From NCBI GenBank assembly GCA_040387475.1, contig JAZKDT010000024.1, forward strand, positions 97,703 through 161,702: a stretch of DNA of 64,000 nucleotides, read 5' to 3'. Source of the DNA: UBA4416 sp040387475. GTDB taxonomy: Bacteria > Bacteroidota > Bacteroidia > B-17B0 > Aurantibacillaceae. Within the stretch, counting starts at the first letter, position 1. Each line of letters starts with the position of its first letter. The translations under genes and the position numbers were made by a program. Below the pieces are notes generated by a model. It saw only the letters and a program-made list of their open reading frames with translations. It searched no databases and was not told the DNA's origin. Positions 26,291 to 35,518 of the stretch are shown here, piece by piece.

Positions 26291-27574
26291 TTACTGTTTA
26301 ATTCCGAGTTTATTTGAATATTTTTTATTCAGATCGTTTTGGAAATTAGTAAGGCTAATACTTTTGCCATTAATGTAAGCTAAAATAATTTTATTGGTTT
26401 TCATGTCCAGAATATCTCCTTCTGATACCACTAAAGATGCTATTTTTCCGGTTTCAATACTACCAATTTGTTTATCAAGACCTAAAATTTTTGCGGCGCT
26501 TAACGTAATACTCTGCAAAGCCTGTTCTTTGGTTAGACCATAGGCAGCGGCTGTTCCAGCCAAAAATGCAATATTGCGGGCATTCATTGCTTCCATATCA
26601 CCCTGGTTTTGCAAACAAAATAAAACAGAATCTTTTTGCAGCAAATAAGGCAGTTTATACAACAAATCCGTTTCGGCTTCCGGCAAATCAGGTAAGTCAT
26701 GGAGGCGATTCAGCATTACTGCCACATGATTATCTTTTAGTAATTTCGTAATTTTGTAACTGTCTTTACCGCCAACAATTACCATTTTTTGGATATTATA
26801 TCGTTTGGCAAAATTAACGGCACCAATAATATCTTTCACATAATCAGCGCGAATATATAAATTCTTAGTTCCTTCAAACACGCCTCTCATTGCCTCGAAG
26901 CGTAAATTTGTTTCGGTAATATTGTGAGAATTACAATAAGCAAATGCATTATCAAAAAAAGTGCTCAGCTCGTTTACCTGATCCGTATACTTAGGATTTT
27001 TGTCGCTGGGCTCAGGCTCAGCCCACCATCCATGCTTCTGAATCGTATTCGGAAAATTAACATGTACACCGTCATCTGCTTTTAGTACGGCATCCTCCCA
27101 GTTCCATCCATCTGTTGCAAAAACAGAAGATGTGCCGGCAATTCTTCCGTAACGCGGTGTTGATTGAGTATATAGAACTCCATTTGCCTTCACAGTCTCC
27201 AAAATTTTACTTTCAGCATTATAAGCAATTAAACTTCTTACATGCGGATTGAAATCGCCAACCTCAGCATAATCACTCGTTTGTCTCACCGCCTCAGCTT
27301 CCTGTAATCCTAAAATACAATTAGGCGCGATCAATCCCGGATAAATATGTTTGCCGGCCAAATCAATCGTGGTGTCAAATTGGGTTAGATCAATGCGGGT
27401 TAAACGAGCGTCGGCTACCAGATCAATTTTACCATCCTTAATGGCTATATAGCTGTTTTCCAGTACTTGGCCATTGCCAATATGAGCAACCGCATTTTTT
27501 AGTAAGATGCGCTTTTTATTTTGCGCCACTAAAAAGCCTGAAAGAAGAATAAAGCAAAGAAGAAATTTAGTCAT
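26291..27574 (-). CDS. Secreted amidohydrolase-fold protein without the HxH metal motif
   Basis: The 427-residue protein has a signal peptide (LLSGFLVAQ). The N-terminal beta-sandwich and the C-terminal return strand (QIGSIETGKIASLVVSEGD) are typical of imidazolonepropionase-like amidohydrolases. The position where active enzymes carry PGlIDxHxH reads HIYPGLIAPNCILGLQE, so the first two metal ligands are missing. I recall a Bacteroidota-wide subgroup with the same feature, also sharing EVGDFNPHVRSLIAYN. The function is unknown and it may be a binding protein. It lies in an operon with ade. Confidence 0.8.
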   Translation of the reverse strand: MTKFLLCFILLSGFLVAQNKKRILLKNAVAHIGNGQVLENSYIAIKDGKIDLVADARLTRIDLTQFDTTIDLAGKHIYPGLIAPNCILGLQEAEAVRQTSDYAEVGDFNPHVRSLIAYNAESKILETVKANGVLYTQSTPRYGRIAGTSSVFATDGWNWEDAVLKADDGVHVNFPNTIQKHGWWAEPEPSDKNPKYTDQVNELSTFFDNAFAYCNSHNITETNLRFEAMRGVFEGTKNLYIRADYVKDIIGAVNFAKRYNIQKMVIVGGKDSYKITKLLKDNHVAVMLNRLHDLPDLPEAETDLLYKLPYLLQKDSVLFCLQNQGDMEAMNARNIAFLAGTAAAYGLTKEQALQSITLSAAKILGLDKQIGSIETGKIASLVVSEGDILDMKTNKIILAYINGKSISLTNFQNDLNKKYSNKLGIKQ

Positions 27575-27645
27575 AGTCTCTATATTGGTAATAGGTAAAT
27601 ATAAGAAAAAAATAAAGTAACTTAGGCGCTTAATTTTGAGGCTTC

Positions 27646-28857
27646 ATGGGTAAAAAACCAATTAAACAGGCAAAACCGCATCGCGTTTTATTACAGGCAG
27701 TTGTGAGCGCATTAACAACTATATTCACAGATAATAAATATGCTGATAAGGTCATTGAAAAAACCTTAAAAGAGAACCCGAAATTTGGTGGCAGAGACAG
27801 GCGCTTTATTGCCGAGACCACATATGATATTGTACGCAACTACCGTTTATTAAGTCACCTGGCAGATACAAAGGACGGTTTTTGGGAGATACTTGGCGTT
27901 TATTTTATCATTAGATATTTGCCAATGCCTGATGAGCGCGACTTTAAAAATCTGAATGACAAGATAATTTTAGACAAGTACAAAGCTATTAAAGATCAAA
28001 AGATTCTACAATCCTATCCGGATTGGCTTTGGGAATTATGCGAGACGGAACTTGGAAAAGACACCTGGGAGACAGAAGCTAAAGCTTTAAATGAACAGGC
28101 TGAAGTAGTTTTAAGGGTTAACACTCTGAAAACAAAAAAGGAAATCTTAAAAAAACACCTGGAAGAACAGGAAATTGAAGTAGATTTTTTAAATGGCTAT
28201 AATGACGCTTTATTATTATTAAGAAGGCAAAACTTGTTTCAAAATCCCCTATTTAAACTTGGGCTATTTGAATTACAGGATGCAGGTTCGCAATACATCT
28301 CTGAGTTCCTAAATGTTGAACCGGGCATGCGTGTTATTGATGCATGCGCAGGTGGCGGCGGAAAAACATTACACATTGCCGCACTCATGCAAAATAAGGG
28401 ACGCATTATTTCTATGGATATAACCCAATGGAAACTTGACGAACTAAAAAAACGCGCCCGCCGTGCCACGGCCAGTAACGTAGAGCCTCGTTTAATTGAA
28501 GGCAGTAAAACTATAAAACGCTTAGAGAATACAGCCGATCGTTTATTGTTGGATGTACCTTGTAGCGGAAGTGGCGTCATCAAACGAAACCCTGACGCGA
28601 AGTGGAAGCTGAACCTTGATTTTATTAACCGTACCAAAGCTATTCAGCAGAAGATACTAAGTGAGTATTCCGGAATGACAAAAAAAGGCGGGCAATTGGT
28701 TTATTCGACTTGCAGTGTTTTACCCAGTGAGAACAGGCACCAGGTAGACGAATTTTTAAAGAACAACAAAGCATTTGAACTGATTAAAGACAAAACAATT
28801 TTACCAAGTGAAGGATTTGACGGTTTTTACATGGCGCTTATTAAACGTATTGCATAA
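27646..28857 (+). CDS. RNA m5C methyltransferase (RsmB/NOP type)
   Basis: The 403-residue protein has an N-terminal NusB-like helical region and a C-terminal class I SAM-dependent methyltransferase. The SAM motif is DACAGGGGKT. The two catalytic Cys are in DVPCSGSGVIKRNPDAKW and YSTCSVLPSENR. This family methylates cytosine C5 in rRNA (RsmB: C967 of 16S rRNA in E. coli); the exact target here is not proven. The next gene starts 2 bases after its stop. Confidence 0.9.
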   Translation: MGKKPIKQAKPHRVLLQAVVSALTTIFTDNKYADKVIEKTLKENPKFGGRDRRFIAETTYDIVRNYRLLSHLADTKDGFWEILGVYFIIRYLPMPDERDFKNLNDKIILDKYKAIKDQKILQSYPDWLWELCETELGKDTWETEAKALNEQAEVVLRVNTLKTKKEILKKHLEEQEIEVDFLNGYNDALLLLRRQNLFQNPLFKLGLFELQDAGSQYISEFLNVEPGMRVIDACAGGGGKTLHIAALMQNKGRIISMDITQWKLDELKKRARRATASNVEPRLIEGSKTIKRLENTADRLLLDVPCSGSGVIKRNPDAKWKLNLDFINRTKAIQQKILSEYSGMTKKGGQLVYSTCSVLPSENRHQVDEFLKNNKAFELIKDKTILPSEGFDGFYMALIKRIA

Positions 28858-28859
28858 AA

Positions 28860-29267
28860 TTGACATTAGAAAAAACATATTCTGTCATTGAATTCCACAG
28901 AGATAATATATCAGCAACTGAAGTATGGGATAACGGTATTATATATTTTAAACTGGAAGATAACATACATATAGAATATGAAGACTCTAAAAACCAATTT
29001 GAATTCTTAAAGTCAAAATATGATGGGATTAATAAGAGACTTGTATTGGTGGAAACAGGCAGTTACACTTCAATCTCCAGTGAAGCCAGAGAGTTTTCCA
29101 CAAGGCCTGAGGTTCATATATATACAAAAGCTAGCGCTGTAATAGTTAAATCTTTAGCTCACCGTATCATCATGAACTTTATTATTAATTTTACGAAGCA
29201 ACAACCTGTTAAAATGCGCATGTTTGATAACAAACAAAAAGCTATTAATTGGCTTCTCTCTCTATAA
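28860..29267 (+). CDS. STAS/SpoIIAA-like small protein
   Basis: The 135-residue soluble protein starts with TTG directly after the methyltransferase stop. The pattern of alternating strands and helices (RLVLVETGSYTSISSEAREF … AVIVKSLAHRIIMNFI … KQKAINWLLSL) resembles the STAS/SEC14-like Bacteroidota proteins that follow unrelated genes. The function is unknown. The assignment is by pattern only. Confidence 0.6.
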   Translation: MTLEKTYSVIEFHRDNISATEVWDNGIIYFKLEDNIHIEYEDSKNQFEFLKSKYDGINKRLVLVETGSYTSISSEAREFSTRPEVHIYTKASAVIVKSLAHRIIMNFIINFTKQQPVKMRMFDNKQKAINWLLSL

Positions 29268-29287
29268 AAAAATTAACCCATATACTT

Positions 29288-29674
29288 ATGAAAAAATTAC
29301 TGACCCTTTTATCGATATTAACATATTCCATTACTTTCGCTCAAACCAAAATAGAACATGTAGATGCTGCGACTTTCAAAAAAATGATTGATGAAAACAA
29401 ATATTACCTGATCGATCTACGTACTGATGATGAACTAAAAAATAAAGGCTTCATCAAGGGCGCAGTACAAATTGATTTTTTTCGTAAAGATGCTGAAGCA
29501 GTTATTTCAAAACTGGATCCTAAAAAAACATACCTTATTTATTGTGCCGGGGGTGGCCGCAGCGGGCAATGCGCAGAATTAATGGAAAAACAAGGCTTTT
29601 TACACGTTGTTAACCTGGAGAAAGGTTTTGACGATTGGAAGAAAAAAGGTTTTGAAACAGAATTGAAAAAATAA
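29288..29674 (+). CDS. Secreted rhodanese-like protein
   Basis: From the ATG at 29288 the protein has 128 residues with a signal peptide (LLTLLSILTYSITFAQ). The single rhodanese domain has YLIDLRTDDELKNKGFIKGA and the active-site loop YCAGGGRSG with the catalytic Cys. Periplasmic rhodaneses move sulfane sulfur or act in envelope redox chemistry; the substrate is unknown. A longer frame from 29249 overlaps the previous gene and lacks a proper signal start. Confidence 0.85.
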   Translation: MKKLLTLLSILTYSITFAQTKIEHVDAATFKKMIDENKYYLIDLRTDDELKNKGFIKGAVQIDFFRKDAEAVISKLDPKKTYLIYCAGGGRSGQCAELMEKQGFLHVVNLEKGFDDWKKKGFETELKK

Positions 29675-29683
29675 ACAATCAAC

Positions 29684-30139
29684 TTATTTATAGCCAACCA
29701 TAAATACAGCACAACCGCTGTAGGAACCTGCTTCGGTTGGTGGCACAATATAGTCTACATACACGTGACGAACTTTTGAGATCTCGAATTGGAATTCCTT
29801 TTTCTCACCAATATCTTTAGATGAGAATAACAATTTACGGCCTTTAGATTCTTTATCCTTATTATAAATCTGAACTTCTACATTTTTAGGGAGGGCTTCC
29901 AATTCAAATACCATACGGTATTTTTCGCCTATAAACAAAGGCACTTCCACCTCTTTAACTGTTTCCTTAGCCTTATATAAGATACGAGTCAACTCCGAAC
30001 TATCATATTTGTAGGGCTCCAGCGCTGCTTTAGCCTTTTCTTTTAGTTCTTTTGCATTACATAAGATGTCGCCCGTTTGAAATGCCATTAAAATACATAC
30101 AATGACAGTGCTTAATAAAGGTTTTATAATTTTTTTCAT
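29684..30139 (-). CDS. Secreted hypothetical protein
   Basis: The 151-residue protein has a signal peptide and a single compact beta-rich domain (EKYRMVFELEALPKNVEVQIY, HVYVDYIVPP, SGCAVFMVGYK). I do not recognise a family. It is the last gene of a minus-strand run with the lipoprotein gene and the processing protease gene, separated from the lipoprotein gene by 92 bases. Confidence 0.6.
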   Translation of the reverse strand: MKKIIKPLLSTVIVCILMAFQTGDILCNAKELKEKAKAALEPYKYDSSELTRILYKAKETVKEVEVPLFIGEKYRMVFELEALPKNVEVQIYNKDKESKGRKLLFSSKDIGEKKEFQFEISKVRHVYVDYIVPPTEAGSYSGCAVFMVGYK

Positions 30140-30231
30140 ACGTAGATTTTATTATTTTTATTTCTGGTTTGGCCTATCCAAGTTATTTTTATAACAGTAT
30201 GCTATTGCACCTTGAATATTTCACCGTATTA

Positions 30232-31122
30232 TTAGTCGACCATATTTTTTCTTAATGCCTTCACCGATTCGCCTATTGCTGTCAATTCTTGGTCGGTCAC
30301 TGTCATGTTACTAAAATCCATTTCTTCATCTTTTTCCATAGCAGTTCTTACACTTGCAATGGCATTAAACTGCGAGTTGATTTTTTCTACGGCCGAGATC
30401 AAAGTTGTCATTTCTGCTTCCGACGCCTGATGAACTTTTAAAGCTTTGATAATAGTTTGCGACAATAATAATTGTTCTAATAAACTAGCTAATACTTTTT
30501 TATTTTTGTCCTTAGCGTATACTTCAAAAGCAATGTACATACTTTCCGTCCAGGCACCTGTGAAAGCAATTACCGTAATATGTTTTTGTTTATTTTGTTC
30601 AAACATCACGTCTGTTTTCAACTGAACACTTGAAACAATTTTAATAACTGAATCTTCATTTGAAATATTTTTATCAAAACGTTGAGCCATATTGTCGCTT
30701 TCAAAAGCTTGATTCAATCCCAAAAAAGAACCCATGTCTTTACAGGCCTTTAAATATTCTTTTGATTCCTGATACTTTTTATTGAATAAGCAGTAAGAAA
30801 GATCAGCACTGTAAACTCCGAAATTAACTGCACGCTTATAATTACTGGTATTGTACTTATTAGAGTTGGACTTATTGTTTAAAAGCGAGGAAACAAATCC
30901 TGCGCCTGACTTTTTAAAAACATATGCGATTTGCAAAGCAGAAGGAAGGTTGTAACTTACGTCACTGTCTTCATTGGTCGAAACAGTAGCACTATCCGTT
31001 GTTGCAGCAATAGAATCTAACCCGTCTCCGGATTCCTGTTTTGACTCGTCTGAATTTCCATTGCAGGAAGAAAGCAATAATGAAAAAGCAATAATTGAGC
31101 TGGCTAAAAATTTGGTAGTCAT
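30232..31122 (-). CDS. Lipoprotein, unknown function
   Basis: The 296-residue protein has a lipobox (LLLSSCNGNSDES), an acidic Ser/Asp-rich linker to about residue 55, and a mainly helical domain (VYSADLSYCLFNKKYQESKEYLKACKDMGSFLG). The general type is common in Bacteroidota, but no function is assigned. It follows the S41 protease gene by 32 bases on the same strand and is probably co-transcribed. Confidence 0.65.
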   Translation of the reverse strand: MTTKFLASSIIAFSLLLSSCNGNSDESKQESGDGLDSIAATTDSATVSTNEDSDVSYNLPSALQIAYVFKKSGAGFVSSLLNNKSNSNKYNTSNYKRAVNFGVYSADLSYCLFNKKYQESKEYLKACKDMGSFLGLNQAFESDNMAQRFDKNISNEDSVIKIVSSVQLKTDVMFEQNKQKHITVIAFTGAWTESMYIAFEVYAKDKNKKVLASLLEQLLLSQTIIKALKVHQASEAEMTTLISAVEKINSQFNAIASVRTAMEKDEEMDFSNMTVTDQELTAIGESVKALRKNMVD

Positions 31123-31154
31123 ATGTAGTATATATCTACCAAAAATAACATTTT

Positions 31155-32783
31155 TTACTTAGATAACACCTCCGTGGCTTTTAGAATGCATTTATCTTTT
31201 TGATTAATTATCGGATAATAAGCATCCTTATCAAATACATCTCTACCAATAAAAGCCTTTAAATATGGTTTTAAAGCTTCGCTTGTTCTCACCTTAAGCG
31301 CAGGATTTAACACAAGTCCTTTATCCAAACAATACGCATAAAATTCTTCCAAAATTGCAGAGCTAACTTCAAAGTTATCGATATATTTTTTTGCACTCCC
31401 AAAGGTTTTTACCTGGTTGCGATGCTGATCCGCATATTCAAAAGCAAATGTATTAATCGCACCGGAATAAAACACTTTATTTAAAAACGAATTAGTTTTT
31501 GCTGTGTCTATAGGCACAAACACATCCGGCATAATACCGCCTCCGCCATATACTGTCTTACCTTCGGGTGTTTTATACTGTTTTGTTTTATCTAATTTAA
31601 TACTATCCTCATTTAACAATTCTCCATGTTCGTATCGGCTGTATTCTTCATTATAATACTGATCTTTATCATCGGTATATGGTTTTTGAATACAACGACC
31701 TGTTGGTGTGTAATATCTGGCAATGGTTAAACGAATAGCTGAACCATCAGGTAGCTGCAACTGGTCCTGCACAAGACCTTTACCAAAACTACGACGGCCA
31801 ATGATAGTTCCACGGTCGTTATCCTGAATGGCACCCGCAACAATTTCACTCGCACTGGCTGACCCTTCATCGATGAGTACAACCAAGGGATTATTCTCAA
31901 AACTACCATGTTCAGTAGCTTTATACGTTTTTTTAGGGTTTGCTTTTCCCTGAGTGTATACAATTTGTAAACCATTCATCAAGAATTCATCTGAAATGTC
32001 GACTGCTGCGTTTAGGTAGCCTCCTGGATTTCCCCGTAAGTCAAGAATTAATTTTTTCATGCCTTGTTTGGTTAACTCATTAAAGGCTTTTAAATATTCT
32101 TCATAGGTTGTGGCTGCAAATTTACTGATCTTTATATATCCGATATCCCCTGTAATCATATAGTCTGCATCAAGGCTATATAATGGGATAGCATCCCTGG
32201 TAATTTTAAACTCCAACGGTTTTTTGATGCCATTTCTCACAATAGTAACGGCTACAACGGTACCGCTTTTGCCTCTTAGCTTTTCAAATACTTGTTTATT
32301 AGTGATCTTTACTCCCGCTACATTTTTACCTTCCACTTTTATAAGCTTATCGCCTGCTCTGATACCAATTTTCTCGGATGGTCCTCCTTCCACAGGAGTG
32401 ATGACACGAATAGTATCCCTTATAATATTAAACTCTACGCCTATTCCGTCAAAATTTCCTTCTAAAGGTTCGTTTACTGATTCAAACTCGCTTGCTGCAA
32501 TATAGGCAGAATGCGGGTCGAGGCTTTGCAGCATAGAGGTTACCGTTTTTTCTACCAAATCTTTTTTATTGATTGTATCTACATATTGATACTCGATGTA
32601 CTCGAGCAAGCTGTTTATTTTATCGTTAGTAGATGCCTGGCTTCTGTGGCCAAAAGATGTGCTATTATTAATGCGCGTACTTAACAAATATCCAAGCCAA
32701 ATACCACTAATCAAAACCATCGACAATATTATAGGCAAAAAAACGTTATACTTTTTGGGAGGCGTGGATGGGTCGAAGTCCAT
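31155..32783 (-). CDS. C-terminal processing (tail-specific) protease, S41 family
   Basis: The 542-residue protein has a single N-terminal membrane anchor (about 13-32), a PDZ domain (about 90-175, GIRAGDKLIKVEGKNVAG) and the S41 catalytic domain. The Ser/Lys dyad is visible: Ser in DEGSASASEIVAGA and Lys in GRRSFGKGLVQ. It degrades or trims periplasmic proteins from exposed C-termini. The length is normal for the CtpA group. A divergent lipoprotein gene starts 57 bases upstream. Confidence 0.93.
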   Translation of the reverse strand: MDFDPSTPPKKYNVFLPIILSMVLISGIWLGYLLSTRINNSTSFGHRSQASTNDKINSLLEYIEYQYVDTINKKDLVEKTVTSMLQSLDPHSAYIAASEFESVNEPLEGNFDGIGVEFNIIRDTIRVITPVEGGPSEKIGIRAGDKLIKVEGKNVAGVKITNKQVFEKLRGKSGTVVAVTIVRNGIKKPLEFKITRDAIPLYSLDADYMITGDIGYIKISKFAATTYEEYLKAFNELTKQGMKKLILDLRGNPGGYLNAAVDISDEFLMNGLQIVYTQGKANPKKTYKATEHGSFENNPLVVLIDEGSASASEIVAGAIQDNDRGTIIGRRSFGKGLVQDQLQLPDGSAIRLTIARYYTPTGRCIQKPYTDDKDQYYNEEYSRYEHGELLNEDSIKLDKTKQYKTPEGKTVYGGGGIMPDVFVPIDTAKTNSFLNKVFYSGAINTFAFEYADQHRNQVKTFGSAKKYIDNFEVSSAILEEFYAYCLDKGLVLNPALKVRTSEALKPYLKAFIGRDVFDKDAYYPIINQKDKCILKATEVLSK

Positions 32784-32840
32784 AAGAAATTTTTATATTT
32801 GTACCTGTAAAGGTATTTGTTTAACCTATACTGATTCACA

Positions 32841-33290
32841 ATGTTTAGAAAAATTAGCATATTATTTTTAGTGTTCATGCTTACTGTTTTTTGTTTCTGT
32901 AAAAAGAAAGCAAAAGCCGTTCAGGACAATATTGCCTATCAAACCGTTAACATTACGATGTATCCAAACGATCCTTTATACTTTAAATTACAAACTGCCG
33001 GCGGTTGGGTTTACATCAACGGTGGCGTAAATGGGATTATCGTTTATCGAAAAACTATGACAAATTCTCCAAATGATTTTGTGGCACTTGAACGTACCTC
33101 CACTGCGTTACCGGACGATCCGGATGCCAGGGTAAAAGTTCAATCTGATAATTTTACGTTAAAAGATACCATTAGCGGCTCGAAGTGGCAAATTTTTGAC
33201 GGGGGCTTGATTTCAGGATCTGCAACCCAAAACTTAAGATTATATAATGCTGTGTTTGACGGCAATAACACCTTAACCATCAGAAATTAA
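32841..33290 (+). CDS. Rieske-fold lipoprotein without iron-sulfur ligands
   Basis: The 149-residue lipoprotein (FCFCKKK) shows the layout of Bacteroidota Rieske-type [2Fe-2S] lipoproteins: VNITMYPNDPLYFKL, GGWVYINGGVNGIIVYR, FVALER, then SGSKWQIFDGGLISGSA and LRLYNAVFDGNNTLTIRN. The two ligand boxes normally read CxH/CxY and CxxH/CCGS. Here they read RTSTALP (85-91) and DTISGS (109-114), with no Cys or His. The fold is kept but the cluster cannot be bound. TATATTTG at 32794-32801 is a possible -7 element. Confidence 0.7.
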   Translation: MFRKISILFLVFMLTVFCFCKKKAKAVQDNIAYQTVNITMYPNDPLYFKLQTAGGWVYINGGVNGIIVYRKTMTNSPNDFVALERTSTALPDDPDARVKVQSDNFTLKDTISGSKWQIFDGGLISGSATQNLRLYNAVFDGNNTLTIRN

Positions 33291-33298
33291 AAAAAAAT

Positions 33299-33330
33299 CC
33301 CCGTTAATAATATAACGGGGACTTTTTGTT
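33299..33330. terminator. Bidirectional rho-independent terminator
   Basis: A stem CCCCGTTA/TAACGGGG (33299-33306 with 33313-33320) with a 6-base loop is followed by ACTTTTTGTTTTT on the plus strand and preceded by an A-run (T-run on the minus strand). It serves the convergent Rieske-fold and RRM genes. Confidence 0.85.
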
Positions 33331-33347
33331 TTTGATATAGTAAAAAT

Positions 33348-33608
33348 TTATGCGCTTGCGTTTTCAGGTTTTCCTTTGGCTTGCGAAACAACAATAGCAC
33401 GTTCATAATGCTCTGTTCCATTTAACGAATCAATGGCTTTTTGTCCATCATCTTCGCTTGCCATTTCAACAAAACCAAATCCACGACTTCGTTTTGTTTC
33501 TTTGTCTTTAATAATTCTTACCGAGGTTACCTCGCCATACTGAGAAAAAAGTTCACTTAGTGCCTGTTCTCTTACTTTAAAGCTGATGTTGCTTACAAAA
33601 ATATTCAT
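33348..33608 (-). CDS. Single-RRM RNA-binding protein
   Basis: The 86-residue protein consists of one RNA recognition motif: RNP2 IFVSNI at 3-8 and RNP1 RSRGFGFVEM near 40-49, with a short basic tail. Small RRM proteins of this type are abundant in Bacteroidota and cyanobacteria, often cold-induced, and act as RNA chaperones. The upstream region 33609-33854 is very AT-rich and could hold a long leader. TAGTTTTG on the minus strand (33692-33699) is a possible -7 element. Confidence 0.92.
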   Translation of the reverse strand: MNIFVSNISFKVREQALSELFSQYGEVTSVRIIKDKETKRSRGFGFVEMASEDDGQKAIDSLNGTEHYERAIVVSQAKGKPENASA

Positions 33609-33854
33609 AACGTAAAGTTTTATTTAGTTATAGTAAAATTAGAACAAAAAATTTAATAAACAACTATTTTTCGATGTAATTTTTCGTTGAACAAAACTAT
33701 TTCGCCTATTAGATGGCATTTTTAACTGTTAATTTTATGCTTTATCCTTTAAGTAACCCATTAGTTTTTGGTTAAAAAATGCATAAAAAAATGGGATTTA
33801 AGGCTATATAGCTCTCAAACCCCATCAAATTAGGTCAAAAAACGTTTTTTTCGA

Positions 33855-34235
33855 TTAAAATACCTTTGCTTCTACACTAATTTCAACATTAGCATCTTTG
33901 GGTAATCTATCGGCTTGAATGGTAGCACGTGCTGGATAATCACCTTTAAAGTAGCTACTATAAACTTCATTTACGTGCACGAAATTATTCATGTCAGCCA
34001 AAAAAATAGTTGTTTTTACGATATTATCATAAGTTAAACCTGCTTCCTGCAAAACAGCGCCTAAATAATCCATAACAATTTTGGTTTCTTCTTTAATAGT
34101 TGTTTTAATTAATTGTTTTGAACCTAAATCCATTGCAATTGTTCCGGACACATAAACACAATCGCCAACCTGAACAGCTTGATTATAAGGTCCGATGGGA
34201 GCAGGAGCATTTGTTGTATTGATAATTTTTTTCAT
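33855..34235 (-). CDS. ridA: RidA-family reactive intermediate deaminase
   Basis: The 126-residue protein has the RidA/YjgF/UK114 pattern: APAPIGPYNQAVQVGD at the N-terminus, FLADMNNFVHVNEVY in the middle and ARATIQADRLPKDANVEI near the end, including the conserved Arg that binds the substrate carboxylate. It hydrolyses enamine/imine intermediates released by PLP enzymes. The length is normal and it is probably monocistronic. The 200 bases upstream to surE contain only AT-rich promoter-like sequence. Confidence 0.93.
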   Translation of the reverse strand: MKKIINTTNAPAPIGPYNQAVQVGDCVYVSGTIAMDLGSKQLIKTTIKEETKIVMDYLGAVLQEAGLTYDNIVKTTIFLADMNNFVHVNEVYSSYFKGDYPARATIQADRLPKDANVEISVEAKVF

Positions 34236-34435
34236 AAAAAAGTATTTATTGTTTTTTAATTGCTTATGATATAATCATGTTGTTTTGTAGGATGTTACAC
34301 ACAATTAAACCGTAATAAAGTATAGTTAGTACAACAAAAATAGTAAAAAAACGAATAAGAGAGTTAACAAAGTTATTTTAGTAAAAATCGTTTTTTTTAA
34401 CGGAAAGAGGTTATAAAATCAATAGATTTACCGCA

Positions 34436-35206
34436 ATGCAACAAAAACCCTTAATCTTAGTTACCAATGATGATGGTGTGAGTGCCCCCGGTATTTTGCA
34501 CCTTTCATCAATCGCTAAACAATTTGGCCATGTATTTATAATTGCACCTGACAAGCCGCAATCAGGTATGGGACATGCCATCACCATTAACTCTACATTG
34601 AGGATACAGAAAACGACCTATCATGCCGGAGCCATGGACGAATATAGCTGTACCGGTACTCCGGTAGATTGTGTAAAAATGGCCGTGAATAAATTATTAC
34701 CCCGCAAACCAGATTTGGTATTGTCGGGAATTAATCATGGAAGCAACAGTTCCATTAATGTTATTTATTCCGGCACAATGAGCGCCGCTATTGAAGGTTC
34801 GCTTGAAGGAACGTCGGCCGTGGGTTTTAGTTTAAGTGATTACGATATCAATGCCGATTTTAGCGCAACTACCTCTTTCATAGAAAAAATTATAGTATCC
34901 TGCTTAAGAGACCCTTTGCCGAAGGGCGTTTGTTTAAACGTAAATTTCCCTAAACTTAAAGCCGATGAAATAAACGGACTGAAAGTTTGCCGGCAGGCAA
35001 AAGCAAATTGGGTAGAAGATTTTGAAGAACGTAAAGATCCTTATGGCCGTTCTTATTATTGGTTAACCGGTAAGTTTGTAAATTTTGAACCAGAAGCCAA
35101 AGATACAGATGAATGGGCGCTAGCAAATGGCTATGTGTCGGTGGTACCTGTAATGCATGATTTAACTGCACACAATTATATTACTCACCTAAAAAATACA
35201 TTATAA
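34436..35206 (+). CDS. surE: 5'/3'-nucleotidase SurE
   Basis: The 256-residue metallophosphatase removes phosphate from nucleoside monophosphates. The N-terminal LVTNDDGVSAPG provides the metal-binding Asp12-Asp13, SGINHGSN the Asn ligand, and YSGTMSAAIEG the conserved loop. It is the first gene of a tight plus-strand cluster with a small membrane protein, lpxB and a SpoIID-domain gene. The surE-lpxB pairing is, in my recollection, common in Bacteroidota. Confidence 0.95.
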   Translation: MQQKPLILVTNDDGVSAPGILHLSSIAKQFGHVFIIAPDKPQSGMGHAITINSTLRIQKTTYHAGAMDEYSCTGTPVDCVKMAVNKLLPRKPDLVLSGINHGSNSSINVIYSGTMSAAIEGSLEGTSAVGFSLSDYDINADFSATTSFIEKIIVSCLRDPLPKGVCLNVNFPKLKADEINGLKVCRQAKANWVEDFEERKDPYGRSYYWLTGKFVNFEPEAKDTDEWALANGYVSVVPVMHDLTAHNYITHLKNTL

Positions 35207-35208
35207 AG

Positions 35209-35502
35209 ATGTTAGATAAAATAGATAAAATTTGGTTGGGATTTGTCTTTGGATGCTTCTTCCCTGCGTTCTGTTTTTCGTGTTATTGGTTATTCAGACA
35301 CAGTCAATTAAGTTTCCCTAACGGATTTGTAAGATATTTGCGTGCAGGCGATATGTTGCAGGAAGTAGCGATCATTTGTGTTGTGGCTAATCTGGCAATT
35401 TTTTACCTGTCATTAAATAAAAAGATATTCGATTTTGGCCGGGGGCTAATTACTGCTACATTTCTGTATGTAGGGCTTGTATTATATATTTCATTATTGT
35501 AA
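35209..35502 (+). CDS. Small membrane protein between surE and lpxB
   Basis: The 97-residue protein has three predicted membrane helices (about 9-29, 50-67 and 75-96). It starts 2 bases after surE and ends 16 bases before lpxB, so it belongs to this operon. No family is recognised. An envelope or lipid A context is suggested only by its neighbours. Confidence 0.65.
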   Translation: MLDKIDKIWLGFVFGCFFPAFCFSCYWLFRHSQLSFPNGFVRYLRAGDMLQEVAIICVVANLAIFYLSLNKKIFDFGRGLITATFLYVGLVLYISLL

Positions 35503-35518
35503 AACAAAGATCTGAATA

